Assembly: GCF_021018805.1 (NCBI RefSeq)
Contig: NW_026960614.1
Location: forward strand, 1,674,001-1,738,000
Reading direction: 5' to 3'
DNA from: Prinia subflava
Taxonomy: Eukaryota; Chordata; Aves; Passeriformes; Cisticolidae
Length of the DNA stretch: 64,000 nucleotides
Shown here: piece after piece, positions 62,649-64,000 of the stretch
Position numbering within the stretch: the stretch's first letter is position 1
Layout: every line of letters starts with the position of its first letter
The notes under the pieces: model-generated
Told to the model about the DNA's origin: nothing
Database searches by the model: none
What the model saw: only the letters and a program-made list of their open reading frames with translations
Position numbers and translations under genes: made by a program

Positions 62649-63328
62649 GTTGGAGTGCATGCCCCCCTGGGTTCCTCAGGGAGAGAGAAAGATGCAGGGG
62701 TTGAATTGAAGCCTTTAGAGAAACTAAAATATATTAAACCATGTAAATATGAATTCGAAGTATAGACCTTAGCTTTAAGCAAGTAAACAAGCAGACTCTA
62801 AGTGCCTTAAGAATTTGCTAGCCAGCACAAGGCCCAGAGTCCTGAGGCCTGACAACCTAGCTTTAGACATAACAAAAACAAAGTAGAACATCACAATACT
62901 AGATAGAGCAGGTACAATTTTTACGTGAATGAGATAGAATCTTTTACGTTAATATATATGGCATAAGATACAGCTTTTTACATTAATAGATATGCTATAT
63001 GCGTAGGTTTTGATACCATCCTTTGTAGTTTTTCGTAATTTTACGTATTTTCAAAACTAAGTTTAGATTGGTGTAGAAAGAATGTTTTAGAGTTGTGTTC
63101 TTAGTTGATTGCCTAACCTATAGATAGGGATATGAATACGCATTTATAGTTTATGGATAAAAATCCCCTGGTTTTGGGGCAATGGTATCAATTCATTGAT
63201 TCTTTGATGATTGATTCATCCTCCTACCATCTACAACAAGAGAGAATGGGGCTTTGCCAGGAAGCCGTGGCCAGGGAGCCATTGTCAGGACTTTGTCGGG
63301 TATTATATCACTTGGGGGGTGCTTCTGC
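62649..63328 (+). repeat. LTR, related to family U, 5' part
   Basis: Starts TGTTGGAGTGCATG and follows the U3 of 36765-38123 with moderate divergence, including 'agatatgctatatgcgtaggttttga' near 62987 and a TATA-like ggataaaaatcc at 63155. It is cut by LTR A copy 4. Confidence 0.8.
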
Positions 63329-63558
63329 TGTCTTGGGTTATGTAACCAAAAAAATGTGTATTCTATTTCACCTGTTGAAAGCAGTTGGGGAGATGTTTTT
63401 CTTTCTCTTGTAACTCCAGGGGGGAGAGGGCAGATGCCTTCTGATAATAGGCCAGCTGTTAAAACCAGGCGGGGCAGTGTTTCTTATCTCCTTCACCACT
63501 GCCCACCATCGGGGGGGGGGGGGGGATATCTTCTGGTAATGGGCCATTAAGGCTCACT
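63329..63558 (+). repeat. ERVL-type LTR, family A, copy 4, 5' part
   Basis: TGTCTTGGGTTATGTAACC onward; a G-run is at 63510-63523. It is cut by LTR V at 63559. Confidence 0.8.
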
Positions 63559-64000
63559 GTTGGGAAAGATGAAACAGGAAAGCCTTATAAATATGGTTGC
63601 TTGGCAAAAGATTTTGAGGATATGAAACCTATAAGCAAAGTAGAAATGAAAGCAAGCTTTGAGATGTAGGATACCGAGCCGTCAGTTACTGTACAACTGC
63701 AAAACTATGGTTTGGCCAGCTGAAGGCGAATTCCCTCTTGATTGAACAATACCCTTAGCAAATTAAGGGATGCCAAGAGTCCAAGGGTCGGAGAGACTCT
63801 GCCAATGTGGCAGGGAAGAGAAAAAGGATCTAGAAAGTAGTTTTCAGGGTTTAAAATGTAACACAGTATGGTAATGTAGGACTTCTAATAGGCTGTATGT
63901 AGATTCTATATGTGATAAATGATGTGGGATAATTTGTGTTTATAACGTATGTATAATATAAATCAAGTTGTGCCCTTTGAAATAAATGGTAAAATCATAC
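63559..64000 (+). repeat. LTR, family V, runs off the window
   Basis: Starts TGTTGGGAAAGATGAAACAGG inside LTR A copy 4. tataaat-like and gaaataaat phrases lie at 63583 and 63980. The 3' edge and duplication are outside the window. Confidence 0.6.

Overview
The window looks like bird DNA, probably from a passerine and from a repeat-dense or heterochromatic region such as a W chromosome. That placement is inference: many long terminal repeats (LTRs) look like avian endogenous retrovirus types, but no host exon anchors the locus. I found no host gene, tRNA, rRNA or CRISPR array. Almost everything is endogenous retrovirus (ERV), nested several layers deep, and many layers are dated relative to each other by exact target-site duplications (TSDs). 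All coding regions are broken viral relics.

Layout. (1) 1-9767: a minus-strand betaretrovirus-like provirus, here called beta1 (nucleocapsid, dUTPase, protease, RT, RNase H, integrase, env read right to left), cut by at least seven LTR insertions (1128-1456, 2012-2302, 4252-5739 carrying 4832-5601, 6260-6692, 7607-7933, 8761-9359). (2) 9768-45469: a plus-strand betaretrovirus-like provirus, beta2, split by three large insertions. The first is provirus E (9830-21626, 404-bp LTRs, TSD CCTGAC), whose inside is a patchwork of other LTRs and a minus-strand remnant J. The second is gamma1 (22406-29906, plus, TSD ATAG). The third is gamma2 (30002-39957, minus, no TSD). Gamma1 and gamma2 are close relatives facing opposite ways with a 95-bp spacer, so together they form a very large inverted repeat. 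Beta2 gag, pro, pol and an env stub resume at 39958-44950. (3) 45467-53333: a third betaretrovirus-like provirus, beta3, on the minus strand with gag through integrase and a probable 5' LTR. (4) 53661-55770: an ERVL-type (class III) RT relic on the plus strand with nested LTRs. (5) 55771-59920: gag leader and LTR of a minus-strand gammaretrovirus-like relic (gamma3) whose LTR is split by two ERVL-type LTRs, each split again by a solo LTR. (6) 59990-62011: a minus-strand ERVL-type RT relic with primer-binding site (PBS) and LTR. (7) 62649-64000: three LTR fragments in tandem, the last leaving the window.

How the parts relate. Betaretrovirus-like elements carry gag, then pro with a dUTPase domain, then pol and env. 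The gamma elements carry a single zinc knuckle, YVDD reverse transcriptase and a gammaretroviral integrase tail that overlaps env. None is complete. Lesions include frameshifts, stop codons, catalytic replacements (beta1) and large deletions (gamma1 lost TM and most of its 3' LTR).

Most interesting signals: an LTR family (three copies, two orientations) whose U5 holds a row of small hairpins with a constant AACAGCAA loop and compensating stem changes; the mosaic structure of gamma2, which fits recombination between two different proviruses; a TM subunit with an enlarged cysteine loop (C-x9-CC); and gag running into protease without a stop codon in the relics of the gamma family.
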